From assembly GCA_019637645.1 (NCBI GenBank), contig JAHBVH010000033.1:26760-90759 (forward strand): DNA of 64,000 bases. Reading direction: 5' to 3'. This document shows positions 51,947 to 60,905 of the stretch, in pieces. Numbering within the stretch: the stretch's first letter is position 1; every line of letters starts with the position of its first letter. The translations under genes were made by a program, and so were the position numbers. The stretch comes from Caldilineaceae bacterium (lineage in GTDB: Bacteria > Chloroflexota > Anaerolineae > Caldilineales > Caldilineaceae). Under the pieces are notes generated by a model. The model did not search any database and was not told the origin of the DNA. It saw only the letters and a list, made by a program, of their open reading frames with translations.

Positions 51947-52993
51947 CTACGCCAGGTGTTGCCAATCCAAGGGCGTTCCTCGGGGAATATCTTGCCGTGC
52001 TTGGCGGCCCAGGATGGCCTCTAGGTAGCGGGTATGCAGACCATGACCAGGCCGGATCGAGCGCACATGGGCTTCGGTAAAAATTTCTCCCGCTTGAATA
52101 TCCTGCACCACAAAGAGTGACCGCCGAAAGACACGGCTCTTTTCCTCGGCGGGATCGAGGCCATAGTGGACCACACCCAACGCTTGCTCGGTCATGCGCA
52201 CAGCATCGACCATGGCGCGAAATTCATGGGGCTCCAGCGAAAAGGCGCGGTCGGCACTAGGCAGCTCGCGCGAGGTGGTAAAGTGCTTTTCAATCATGCA
52301 CGCGCCTAATGCCACCGCGGCCACTGGTACGGTTGTGCCTAGGGTATGATCCGAGAGCCCTACCGGCGTCTGAAACGCTTCGGCGAGATGGGGAATGGTG
52401 CGGAGGTTCATCGCTTCGGGAGGCGAAGGATAGGAACTGGTGCATTTGAGGAGCACCAGTTGCTGATTGCCCGCTGCCCGCAAAGTGGTGACCGCCTCAT
52501 CGATCTCGGCCAAAGTTGCCATGCCGGTGGACATGATGACTGGTTTGCCCGTCGCGGCAATGCGCCGCAACAGCGGGAGATCGACATTTTCAAAGGAGGC
52601 CACCTTGTGGACGGGTACATCCATGGCCTCTAGGCAGTCCACTGCAGTGGCGTCAAAGGGCGTGGAAAAGAGATCCATGCCTAGCTCGTTGGCAATGGTC
52701 TTGAGTTTGGGCTGCCATTCCCACGGCGTATACGCTTCGCCATAGAGAGCATAGAGATTGCGCCCTTCCCAGAGGGTACCCTGGATGCGGAAATAATCGT
52801 TGCTACAGTTAATGGTCAACGTGTCGGGTGTATAAGTTTGGAGCTTAACCGCGTCGGCTCCCGCGGCTTTGGCTGCTTCCAAAATCGCCACGGCTTGGTT
52901 AAAGTCTTGGTTATGGTTGGCCGACATCTCGGCAATCATATAGGTGGGATAGCCAGGGCCGATAGGACGGCCATTGATCGTGATGGTCTGCAT
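51947..52993 (-). CDS. pseI: Pseudaminic acid synthase-like (PseI/NeuB family)
   Basis: Condenses phosphoenolpyruvate with a 6-deoxy-hexosamine to make a nonulosonic acid. The NeuB barrel start GPGYPTYMIAEMSANHNQD and KLQTYTPDTLTI are present, as is the C-terminal antifreeze-like SAF domain (VQDIQAGEIFTEAHVRSIRPGHGLH). GTLWEGRNLYALYGEAYTPWEW is a PseI-type signature. At 348 residues it is normal. None of the other pseudaminic-acid genes (PseB, PseC, PseH, PseG, PseF) is within the window. Confidence 0.85.
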   Translation of the reverse strand: MQTITINGRPIGPGYPTYMIAEMSANHNQDFNQAVAILEAAKAAGADAVKLQTYTPDTLTINCSNDYFRIQGTLWEGRNLYALYGEAYTPWEWQPKLKTIANELGMDLFSTPFDATAVDCLEAMDVPVHKVASFENVDLPLLRRIAATGKPVIMSTGMATLAEIDEAVTTLRAAGNQQLVLLKCTSSYPSPPEAMNLRTIPHLAEAFQTPVGLSDHTLGTTVPVAAVALGACMIEKHFTTSRELPSADRAFSLEPHEFRAMVDAVRMTEQALGVVHYGLDPAEEKSRVFRRSLFVVQDIQAGEIFTEAHVRSIRPGHGLHTRYLEAILGRQARQDIPRGTPLDWQHLA

Positions 52994-53104
52994 AAGTTGT
53001 TTCCCGTTTATCCATGATGATGCGCCGGTGGGGCGCGGTAGGCGCTAACTGATTGGAGCTGATTCACACCATTGGCCTTGCGCCAGTCGGCGTCCCGGCT
53101 GGCG

Positions 53105-54136
53105 CTACAGGGGGGAGTTGAGCAGCTGTTGCGCGGCGGTGTAGGGGTCGGTTTGGCGGTGCCGAATCGCCTCTACCCAGGCGTCCATGCTTGTACGTGG
53201 GAGGGCCGCCAGGATGCGGCGGTTGAGCTCGGCACGCAGGATATTTTCCAACGCATGGGCCACCCGGACTTGTTCGCGCACGTCCCATTCACCGGAACGG
53301 TGCAGCCATTCGCGGTGGGCCTCAATCTGATCGCGCAGTGCCTCGATCCCGGTTTGGGTGGTTGCCACCGTTTGCATCACGGTGACGCGCCATTGTTCGT
53401 GCTGGTTAGCAGATGGGGGGAGCGGCTCAACCTGGAGTAGCTGACCATGGTGGCGGATGAGACGGGGACCGTCGCTTTCCAACTCCAGCATCATCTCCAG
53501 CGCCTTGATGGTTCGGTCCGCACCGGGGCGGTCGGCTTTGTTAACCACCAGAATGTCAGCGATTTCCAAGATGCCTGCTTTGATGGCCTGAACTTCGTCA
53601 CCGAGGCCGGGCGCTTCAACGACCAAGGTGGTGTGGGCCGTACTGGCAATGGCTACCTCGGCCTGACCCACGCCCACCGTTTCCACGATAATCCGGGCAA
53701 AACCGGCGGCATCCAATAACGTAACGACGTCACCGGTTGTCTTGCTCAAGCCGCCTAGACTACCACGCGTCGCCATGCTGCGCATAAAGATGCCCGTGTC
53801 ACCGCTGAGGGCGCGCATGCGCACACGATCGCCCAAGATCGCCCCGCCGGTGAAAGGGCTGGTTGGATCGATTGCCACAATGCCAACGGTGAGCCCTTGC
53901 GCGCGATAGGCTTGGGCCAAGGCCGTGACCAGGGTGGATTTCCCGGTGCCTGGCGCGCCGGTGATCCCGATAATCTGGGCTTGGCCGGTGGCTGGGTAGA
54001 GCGCACGCAGGAGATCATGGGCCGTAGCTGCTTCGCTTTCGACTAGTGTGATGGCCCGTGCCAATGCCAGTCGATCACCGGCCTGGATCTTTTCCACCCA
54101 TGTGGCAACCGTGGGTTGCTCGCGACGCTCTTTCAT
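53105..54136 (-). CDS. meaB: Methylmalonyl-CoA mutase-associated GTPase (MeaB/ArgK)
   Basis: G-protein chaperone that protects and reloads methylmalonyl-CoA mutase with B12. The Walker A GAPGTGKSTLV near residue 60, switch-like residues ETVGVGQAEV (about 145-155) and NKADRPGAD (G4) are present. 343 residues fits the family. It is directly downstream of the B12-binding subunit gene with 35 bases between, as in many Chloroflexota and actinobacteria. Confidence 0.92.
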   Translation of the reverse strand: MKERREQPTVATWVEKIQAGDRLALARAITLVESEAATAHDLLRALYPATGQAQIIGITGAPGTGKSTLVTALAQAYRAQGLTVGIVAIDPTSPFTGGAILGDRVRMRALSGDTGIFMRSMATRGSLGGLSKTTGDVVTLLDAAGFARIIVETVGVGQAEVAIASTAHTTLVVEAPGLGDEVQAIKAGILEIADILVVNKADRPGADRTIKALEMMLELESDGPRLIRHHGQLLQVEPLPPSANQHEQWRVTVMQTVATTQTGIEALRDQIEAHREWLHRSGEWDVREQVRVAHALENILRAELNRRILAALPRTSMDAWVEAIRHRQTDPYTAAQQLLNSPL

Positions 54137-54171
54137 GCTGCTTGTTTCGCCTTTGCTATTCGTCGCGGCGT

Positions 54172-54567
54172 CTAGCGCACATGCGTGCGAATAAAGTCGC
54201 TAATTTCTTGGGTTGCGGTGCCGGGGCCAAAGATGGCCGCAATCCCCTTGGCTTTGAGGAGGGTAATATCTTCTTCGGGGACAATGCCGCCCACGACGAC
54301 GAGGACATCCTCCTGTCCTTGGGCGCGCAGTAATTCAACCACTTTGGGGCAGAGGGTCATGTGTGCGCCGCTGAGGATGCTCAACCCAACCACATCGACA
54401 TCTTCTTGTAATGCCGCTTCCGCGATCATTTGGGGTGTTTGGCGTATACCGGTGTAAATGACCTCAAAGCCGGCATCGCGCAATGCCCGCGCCACTACCT
54501 TGGCACCTCGATCATGACCATCGAGCCCCGGCTTGGCAACCAGTACCCGAATTTTTTCACTGGTCAT
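54172..54567 (-). CDS. Methylmalonyl-CoA mutase B12-binding subunit
   Basis: Small cobalamin-binding domain of 131 residues: the DxHxxG motif is in [23 protein letters not shown] and [10 protein letters not shown] follow in the order of the mutase C-terminal domain. The large catalytic subunit is not next to it, so either that gene lies elsewhere or this is a stand-alone binding protein. It is transcribed with meaB. Confidence 0.88.
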   Translation of the reverse strand: MTSEKIRVLVAKPGLDGHDRGAKVVARALRDAGFEVIYTGIRQTPQMIAEAALQEDVDVVGLSILSGAHMTLCPKVVELLRAQGQEDVLVVVGGIVPEEDITLLKAKGIAAIFGPGTATQEISDFIRTHVR

Positions 54568-54870
54568 CCGCTCTTCCTTTTCTCTTGTTCGGCCTTGTGT
54601 TCTACGTGGGTCTTGCCATTTCCATCGTTATCTGTTGCCGTCAAGTATAGCAGACAGGCACCTAGATGTGACAACTCTGGTGGAAGCTAGGCGTGGCTTT
54701 GGGGAAGTACGCACCGCCCTGAAGGGACGGTGCTAGGCGACAACGCCCGCTGATGAAGGGTAACCATGTTCGGTAGCTCTGTGCTTTTCGAGTGCCTGTT
54801 GGGCGCGGGTGGCTATATAAAAAACTTAATCAACGGTGTGCTTACTCAGGGGAGGCCGCTTTCGTGGGGC
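54568..54870. other. 303-base intergenic region
   Basis: No gene. It contains the hairpin GCACCGCCCT / AGGGACGGTGC (54711-54733, one bulge). I looked for the cobalamin riboswitch upstream of the B12-binding gene and did not see its conserved B12 box. Confidence 0.4.
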
Positions 54871-56769
54871 TTAGTCGCCTGGCAGCATCCAATTGAAGAA
54901 ATTACTCACACCCTCGGTAAAGGATGTATAGCCGTCAACGGCTGCTGTACCCACCGTGGTGGCTCCCTGCCCAGCCGTATCGGCCACGGTGGTCGCGCCC
55001 TGGGTGACCATGTCGGCGGTCCTGTTATAACTATCGCTGGCGAGTTCTACCGTCGTACTGTACCCTGTTGTGGCGGCATTTGCTACGGTGGTTGCGCCTT
55101 GGGCGATGGTGTCGGCTGCCCAGTGATAGCTCTGGCTGGCAAAATCAACGGTGGTATGATAACCCGCGGTGGTGGTATCGGCCACAGTGGTTGCGCCTTG
55201 GGTGGCTGTGTTGGCGGTCCAGGCATAGCTACTGCTGGCAAAATCGGTCGTGGCATGGTAGCCTGCTGCCGTGGCATTGGCTAGCGTAGCGGCGCCGTGT
55301 GTTGTAGTATTGGCTGTCCACTGGTAAGCATCACGCGCAAAGGTGGCCGTATTGGTCGCACCAGTGGCGAGCGCGGCGGCTGTCCATTCGTAGCTCTGGG
55401 TGGTAAAGGTTTTCGCCGAAGTGAAGCTGGCTTGGGTAGCTGCCGCGGCGCTCATGCTGCTATCGACGACCGTATCGACGACCCAAAGATAGCTCGCCCC
55501 CGCCGCGGTCTGTGCCTGTTGATAGCCGCGGCCTGCATAGACGACGGCGTCGGTGGTGCGATCTTTGACCACCAGGAAGAGGGGCTGTACCGCGTTGGTT
55601 GTGTTGGCAACACCAGCTGCTGCGCGATCAACCCAGGGCACCAAGGGGGCCGCTGCCAACCGTTGTTCACTGGTGTGTTCAACCCCTACCATGGGTAGGG
55701 TCGCTTGGCTGTGGGCCGCTATATACGCATTCCCCCAATGGCCCTGCAAGGGCAAAAAGGCTTCCACATACATTTCACCATCAAAGAGCCGGTCGGGCAG
55801 AATGCTAGATTTGGTCACGCCCGTTAAAAGCAACCCTTCTTGGTTAATGAGCAGCGAGCCGCCAACGGCTAATGGGGAAGCATTGCTTTTGAACCAGTTG
55901 CGAATGAACTGCCTTTCCAAGGTGTAGAGCCCATCCAGGCGTAGATAGGAGCGCTGCCAATCAAAGCTAAAGAGACCCGATAGGTGAAAGTTGACGGCTT
56001 CACTGGCAAGTGAAAAGGGTAAACCCGTCTGGAGGCGCAAAAGCTGATTGAAGAACATCCACTCATTGAGCAGGGCAATGGTCAAATTACCATCGAGCCA
56101 CAGATCTAGCTGCGCTGGGTCGAAGAGCAGCGTCAGGTATTGGCCGCGCGTCACCGCCGTATCGAGCGTACTCGTCTTTTCTTGCGGCGGCGTGCTAACC
56201 GCCGCGGGTTGAATGCCAACGCCAAGGCGCAGATAAAAATAGGACTGTTCGGCGGCCAGGGGTATTTGCAAATGTTGCAGATGTTTCCCTAGATCCAACC
56301 CTAGATCGGCTAGGGCCAAAGCGCCGTTGCCATTGCCCGCGGCCCCTGCCAAGGCCGACGGCCAGGGAATCTGGGCCGTGCCGCGCAGCCGCTCAATCGA
56401 GTTGTCGGCGGCCAACTGGATGATCAGATCCGTGCCCAAGAGCGACCAATGGCCGACCGGTGTTTGCAAGGTGATGTCATCCGTGATCTGGAGGCCCGTG
56501 CCGTCTGGTAAGAAGCTGATCTGATTTTGTAAAAAGGTGAAGAGCAAGCCCGCGCCCGCGGCCACGGCGCTGGGTACGGCCATGCCCGCGCCCTTGATCT
56601 GTAAACGGCAAAAGCCTTGATCACATTGCAGCCCATAGTCGGTGGGATCCGTGGGCTCGGCGTGAGCCGCCACCGTGGCTGGCGCGGCTAAAAGCGGGTG
56701 GACTAACTGCAAAAGGAGTGTACTTGCTACGATCAAGCTGAGTAGCGCAAGACGCGCACGTTGTTGCAA
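54871..56769 (-). CDS. Secreted protein with C-terminal 11-residue repeats
   Basis: The chosen TTG start at 56769 has AGCGAGG before it and leads straight into a signal peptide (RARLALLSLIVASTLLLQLVHPLLA). The middle (residues about 40-440) is beta-rich and unrecognised. The end consists of 33-residue repeats, each made of three 11-mers (for example WTANTATQGAT, TVADTTTAGYH, TTVDFASQSYH), giving a long amphipathic helix like LEA proteins or apolipoproteins. The frame stays open to 57420, but nothing in the extra 217 codons looks like protein and its composition is atypical. Confidence 0.6.
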   Translation of the reverse strand: MQQRARLALLSLIVASTLLLQLVHPLLAAPATVAAHAEPTDPTDYGLQCDQGFCRLQIKGAGMAVPSAVAAGAGLLFTFLQNQISFLPDGTGLQITDDITLQTPVGHWSLLGTDLIIQLAADNSIERLRGTAQIPWPSALAGAAGNGNGALALADLGLDLGKHLQHLQIPLAAEQSYFYLRLGVGIQPAAVSTPPQEKTSTLDTAVTRGQYLTLLFDPAQLDLWLDGNLTIALLNEWMFFNQLLRLQTGLPFSLASEAVNFHLSGLFSFDWQRSYLRLDGLYTLERQFIRNWFKSNASPLAVGGSLLINQEGLLLTGVTKSSILPDRLFDGEMYVEAFLPLQGHWGNAYIAAHSQATLPMVGVEHTSEQRLAAAPLVPWVDRAAAGVANTTNAVQPLFLVVKDRTTDAVVYAGRGYQQAQTAAGASYLWVVDTVVDSSMSAAAATQASFTSAKTFTTQSYEWTAAALATGATNTATFARDAYQWTANTTTHGAATLANATAAGYHATTDFASSSYAWTANTATQGATTVADTTTAGYHTTVDFASQSYHWAADTIAQGATTVANAATTGYSTTVELASDSYNRTADMVTQGATTVADTAGQGATTVGTAAVDGYTSFTEGVSNFFNWMLPGD

Positions 56770-57456
56770 TAGATACCTCGCTAGGTTGAGGGGGGTGGCA
56801 TTGCCCTTGGGCCATACCAACAGCCAGGATTGGATTTTACCCACGCTGCGCCCGCGCGGTTGGGCGGCTAGTGGCTGGGCGCGTTGCCAATAGGTAAATA
56901 GAGTGATGCTTATTTTACCTGAAAAATAGGCTAATTTCCCTGACATTTTGCTGATATTTTTGCTCGTAGCCTCTTTGAATGACGAGTAGACGTGACTACC
57001 TGTGCTTATGCCGCGGATAGTGAAAGGGCTGTCAACGGATTTTGCGAACGGATTGCTCCAATTTCCTGCCACAAAGCCGCGCGATGCCTCCCCGCAGGCA
57101 CGGATTTTGCTGGGGGCTGTCCGTTCCATGCGTTTCTGCACTCCGCTGATAGCACCTACTGCGTAACGTGAGCGTCTAAATTTGATTTGGGGGGCTGTAT
57201 TGCTGTATAATGAATTGTTTGGCTGGCAGAAGCAGGATGGGGCGCGCCGGGTGTGCGTCTTCTGGTTGCTGGACCAAAAAGATACGGTCGAACCGTGACA
57301 ACTATGTTGGTTGGCTAGTTGGCTGCGTAAGCCGTAGACCGAACGCAATGACCGAGCTAAGCGTGCGACTTGGCTCACGAAAAAGGGGAAGCAATTGTAC
57401 TGGCTTGACGAAATTGCCATTGCTTCCCTATAGAAAAGAGTCCAAGGAGTAACTTA
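56770..57456 (+). other. 687-base region upstream of the helicase gene
   Basis: An open leftward frame runs through it but I regard it as non-coding. The right end holds the helicase promoter and a 10-bp inverted repeat. No other recognised feature. Confidence 0.4.
57386..57434 (+). promoter_or_regulatory. Promoter with inverted repeat for the DEAD-box helicase
   Basis: TTGACG (57405-57410), 18-base spacer, TATAGA (57429-57434). GGGAAGCAAT (57386-57395) and ATTGCTTCCC (57419-57428) are an exact 10-bp inverted repeat flanking the -35 box, which could be an operator or a transcript stem. Confidence 0.5.
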
Positions 57457-58821
57457 GTGACTTTTGAACAATTTAACCTGGATACGCGCCTATTGGCTGG
57501 GATCCAGGCGTCGGGGTATGTAAACCCCACCCCCATTCAACAACAGGCCATTCCCGAAGTGATGACTGGCCGCGATGTCTTAGGGTTGGCGCAGACCGGC
57601 ACGGGTAAGACCGCGGCCTTTGTGCTGCCGATCCTTCACCGCTTAACCAAAGGCTCGCTGCGCCGGGTTCGGGCGCTGATCGTGGCCCCCACGCGTGAAT
57701 TGGCCGAACAGATTCATGAGACGATTGTCGCCTTGGGGCAAAAGACCAAGATCCGTAGCATTCCGATCTATGGTGGCGTGAGCAAGGTGCCACAAATACG
57801 CGCCTTGCAACGGGGCGTTGAAATTATGGTCGCCTGCCCTGGCCGCTTGCTTGATCTCCACAGTGAAGGCGTGGTGGATCTCACCCAGATTGAAGTTTTG
57901 GTGTTAGATGAAGCCGACCGCATGTTTGATATGGGCTTTCTGCCCGACGTGCGCCGCCTGATTAAGCTGCTGCCGACCCAACGCCAGAATCTCTTCTTTT
58001 CGGCGACTATGCCGCCGGATATTCGGGCATTGGCCGATGAAATCCTCCGTGAGCCGGCCACCGTGCAAATTGGCATGATGGCCCCCGCCAAGACCGTCTC
58101 GCACGCCCTCTATCCAATTCCAGAGGGCCTCAAAGCACGTCTGTTGCTGACGATGCTGGATCAGATGCAGACTGAACGTGTCTTGATCTTTACACGCACC
58201 AAGCGGCGCGCCCGTAACTTGGCGTTGACGCTTGCCGATAAGAAGCATCGGGTCGTGGCACTACAAGGCAATATGTCCCAGCCACAGCGCATGGCGGCCA
58301 TGGAGGGCTTCCGCAAAGGCAAGTACGATATTTTGGTGGCGACCGATATTGCGGCGCGTGGGATTGATGTCGCCGAGATCTCGCATGTGATCAACTTTGA
58401 CATGCCTGATACGGTTGATGCTTATACCCATCGTATTGGCCGTACGGGTCGCGCCCATGCAACGGGCGAAGCCTTCACCTTTGCCATGCCCGACGATGCG
58501 CCGATGATTCGCGATATTGAAGCGGTATTGGGGACAACGATTGAACAACGGCGGCTAGATGGCTTTGATTACAGCGGGTTTACCCCAGAGATTCGCATCC
58601 AACGCGGGCGGCCCGCCGCGGCCCGTAGTGGGCAACGGCCACAGAACGGCCAGCCATCACGGCGTCCGCAGAGCAATACGAACCGATCCCGTCCCAATGC
58701 CAAACGTGGCGATGCGCCGACCCTGACCCCAGCCATGAATGTGGCCGGTAGCCAGCGCCCCCGGCGACCTGTCCGCCGATCTTCAGCACGACCTTCACAG
58801 CGACCAGCTGCGACAAACTAA
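57457..58821 (+). CDS. DEAD-box RNA helicase (RhlE/CsdA-like)
   Basis: ATP-dependent RNA unwinding, with all motifs: Q motif with FEQFNLDTRLLAGIQASGY...TPIQQQAIP, Walker A AQTGTGKT, PTRELA, DEAD in VLDEADRMFDMGF, SAT in FFSATMP, and HRIGRTGRA. The GTG start at 57457 follows AAGGAG. The C-terminal 75 residues are a basic Arg/Ser/Pro/Gln tail, typical of cold-shock-type helicases for RNA contact. A hairpin terminator follows. Confidence 0.93.
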   Translation: MTFEQFNLDTRLLAGIQASGYVNPTPIQQQAIPEVMTGRDVLGLAQTGTGKTAAFVLPILHRLTKGSLRRVRALIVAPTRELAEQIHETIVALGQKTKIRSIPIYGGVSKVPQIRALQRGVEIMVACPGRLLDLHSEGVVDLTQIEVLVLDEADRMFDMGFLPDVRRLIKLLPTQRQNLFFSATMPPDIRALADEILREPATVQIGMMAPAKTVSHALYPIPEGLKARLLLTMLDQMQTERVLIFTRTKRRARNLALTLADKKHRVVALQGNMSQPQRMAAMEGFRKGKYDILVATDIAARGIDVAEISHVINFDMPDTVDAYTHRIGRTGRAHATGEAFTFAMPDDAPMIRDIEAVLGTTIEQRRLDGFDYSGFTPEIRIQRGRPAAARSGQRPQNGQPSRRPQSNTNRSRPNAKRGDAPTLTPAMNVAGSQRPRRPVRRSSARPSQRPAATN

Positions 58822-58859
58822 GCCTTTATTGATCGACTCGGCCCCCTAAGGGCGACCAA

Positions 58860-58899
58860 CGAGGGTGACATTTGGAAACGGATGTCACCCTCGCTTTTT
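58860..58899 (+). terminator. Terminator after the DEAD-box gene
   Basis: Perfect 12-bp stem CGAGGGTGACAT / ATGTCACCCTCG (58860-58871, 58882-58893), 10-base loop, followed by CTTTTTA. Confidence 0.85.
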
Positions 58900-58967
58900 A
58901 TGCGCATCGGACATTTCCTCGATCGAGAAATGACTTTGATTTTCTGATAAATCCGTGTAGAATTTGG

Positions 58968-59369
58968 CTAACGGCTACTACTACGATTCTTGGCAGACCA
59001 GGGCCGTGGCATCCAGCCCATTGGGGCCTGTGCCGCATAGCGGGCGTTTTGTTCGTTGATCAATGGTCCTTGCAACTCTACGCCAGCCAACAACATGAGG
59101 TATTCTGCCCATTCGGCCTGCCGCTCTTTCACACGAAAATAGCGATATTGGGCATCAAAAGTACGGCAAAACAGCACAATTCCATAGCGTTCTAGCAATT
59201 CTTCTACCTGGTAGAGCGAATATTTTCCACCTTTGTCCTGCCTAGGGATTGTAAAGGTGTGGCCAGTATCTTGATATTGAATCGCTTTCCAGAGCCCTTC
59301 GATCCGATCAACGTAGTTTAGAGGGCCATAGACATAATCGTCTAGAAAATCCCAAAGCTTATCTAGCAT
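58968..59369 (-). CDS. Hypothetical protein, 133 aa
   Basis: Start chosen at 59369, where GAAGGG lies 5 bases before the ATG; the longer frame to 59453 has no site. The N-terminal half (MLDKLWDFLDDYVYGPLNYVDRIEGLWKAIQYQ) and the region YSLYQVEELLERYGIVLFCRTFDAQYRYFRVKERQAEWAEYLMLLAG look like a compact helical protein. The family is not recognised. It carries no signal or membrane segment. Confidence 0.6.
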   Translation of the reverse strand: MLDKLWDFLDDYVYGPLNYVDRIEGLWKAIQYQDTGHTFTIPRQDKGGKYSLYQVEELLERYGIVLFCRTFDAQYRYFRVKERQAEWAEYLMLLAGVELQGPLINEQNARYAAQAPMGWMPRPWSAKNRSSSR

Positions 59370-59510
59370 TGCACCCTTCGCTTTCGGTAAAATAAAACAA
59401 ATATGAAATTGTAGCACATTTGTTCTATTTTTGCCATAATTGCCAAGTGTCAAACTATCGAATCAAGAAGTTTCTCCCGTCCTTCGTGGACCCATTTGGG
59501 TATCAATTCG

Positions 59511-59846
59511 ATGGAAATCAGAACTGACCAGATTGTTTTTTCAATTACCAGTGAATACTTACCCCATTTGCTCATGGGATTCGTTTTATTAGGCGCAGCG
59601 GGGTTTTGTCGCGGGGTATGGATCGATGGGACAAAGCAATGGGAAAGGATTTTTCAACAAATTAATCCTAGTTTAAGCGCTAGCTCCTCACCGTTCGATC
59701 AGACAACCATGGGGTGCAGTGGTCTCTTCGCTGCCTCAATTTGTGCAGTCCTGACTATCGTCTTTACGGTTCTCGGACTGGAACAACTAATCTTCAGCGG
59801 TCGTTTCTGGGATCTATTCGTGGATTGGCTCGGCTTTTCACTGTAG
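59511..59846 (+). CDS. Hypothetical two-helix membrane protein
   Basis: MEIRTDQIVFSITSEYLPH is followed by two hydrophobic helices, HLLMGFVLLGAAGFCRGVW (about 20-38) and SGLFAASICAVLTIVFTVLGLEQLIF (about 70-95), with a short polar loop. 111 residues. No family recognised. The ribosome site is weak; a TTG 15 bases upstream at 59496 is an alternative. Divergent from the gene at 58968. Confidence 0.4.
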   Translation: MEIRTDQIVFSITSEYLPHLLMGFVLLGAAGFCRGVWIDGTKQWERIFQQINPSLSASSSPFDQTTMGCSGLFAASICAVLTIVFTVLGLEQLIFSGRFWDLFVDWLGFSL

Positions 59847-59869
59847 AAGCGCCAAGGGTGAGGCCAACT

Positions 59870-59925
59870 GTAGGGACGCGGCGGAACGCGGATTAAGAAA
59901 AATCCGCGTTCCGCCGCGTCCCTAC
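59870..59925. repeat. Perfect 25-bp stem hairpin of the GACGCGGAT family
   Basis: Arms 59870-59894 and 59901-59925 are exact complements with loop AAGAAA; the core is GGGACGCGGCGGAACGCGG. It lies between the convergent genes at 59511 and 59982. Confidence 0.9.
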
Positions 59926-59981
59926 GCGTCCCCAACTCTTTCCTTCCGGTCATTAACCTAATTCCGGCCTGACTAGCCGCG

Positions 59982-60755
59982 CTACTCGGGCGTTACATAG
60001 GCCGCGGTCAGGCCACCATCGACGGTAAACTCGGTGCCGGTGACATAGGAGGATTCGTCAGAAGCAAGATAGAGCGCGGCATAGGCCATCTCTTTGGCCT
60101 CGCCAAAGCGGCCCATGGGCAGATGGACGAGCCGCCGTTGCTTTTTGGCCTCGGTATTGAGATAGCTCATGAGCAGTTCCGTGCGCAAGGGGCCAGGGCA
60201 CAAGGCATTGACCCGAATATGCTCCCGCGCGTGGACAATGGCTAACTCACGCGTCAAAGCCAAGACCCCGCCCTTGCTGGCGGTATAGGCTAATTGCGGC
60301 GTGGCGGCCCCCATGAGCGCGACAAAGGAAGCTGTATTGATGATCGACCCACCGCCTGCCCGCCGCAGCGCGGGAATCCCATATTTACAGCCCAGAAAGA
60401 CCCCCTTGAGATTTACCGCCATGGTGAGATCCCAGACGCTCTCCTCTGTGTTGACCGCATCGTCATCGTCGTGGCGCATAATGCCAGCGTTGTTAAAGAG
60501 CACGTTGAGCTTGCCAAAGCGCGTTTCCGCCACCTGTACCATCTTGGCACAATCGGCCCCTTGGGACACATCCGCGTGGACATAGACGGCCTGACCGCCG
60601 CCAGCTTCCACTTGCGCAACCGTTTCCGCACCACCAATATCATTGACATCCACCACCACAATGGCCGCGCCTTCCTTGGCAAATAACAGGGCTGATTCAC
60701 GGCCAATGCCCCCACCCGCGCCGGTGATTAAGGCGACCTTATTCTCTAAGCGCAT
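59982..60755 (-). CDS. Short-chain dehydrogenase/reductase (SDR)
   Basis: Classical NAD(P)-binding SDR: ITGAGGGIGRESALLFAKEGAAIVVVDVND, NNAG in LFNNAGIMRHD, catalytic Tyr and Lys in AYTASKGGVLALTRELA, and an FTVDGG end. The start at 60755 has TTGGAGAAATT before it. The acidic residue after strand 2 (VVDVND) suggests NAD+. The substrate cannot be told; it follows a glutamine-synthetase-like gene after about 150 bases on the same strand. Confidence 0.9.
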   Translation of the reverse strand: MRLENKVALITGAGGGIGRESALLFAKEGAAIVVVDVNDIGGAETVAQVEAGGGQAVYVHADVSQGADCAKMVQVAETRFGKLNVLFNNAGIMRHDDDDAVNTEESVWDLTMAVNLKGVFLGCKYGIPALRRAGGGSIINTASFVALMGAATPQLAYTASKGGVLALTRELAIVHAREHIRVNALCPGPLRTELLMSYLNTEAKKQRRLVHLPMGRFGEAKEMAYAALYLASDESSYVTGTEFTVDGGLTAAYVTPE

Positions 60756-60905
60756 AATTTCTCCAATCGAAAGAACCGCAAAGAGGCGCAAGATAGCTCG
60801 CTTTGCGGTTTGCGATGAAACACATAAGGCTGACGCAGAAAAATTGGCTTGTCACCGAAAGCCTGACCGGCTTCCCTGTGGATAACGCCTACGTCAGTGA
60901 AAACG

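Noticed and set aside
54568..54870. Cobalamin riboswitch upstream of the B12-binding subunit
   Set aside because: The conserved B12 box and the multi-stem core are not seen; only one short hairpin is present.
56770..57420. N-terminal extension of the 54871 gene (849 codons open in total)
   Set aside because: No signal peptide at that start, atypical composition, and a good TTG start with ribosome site and signal peptide at 56769.
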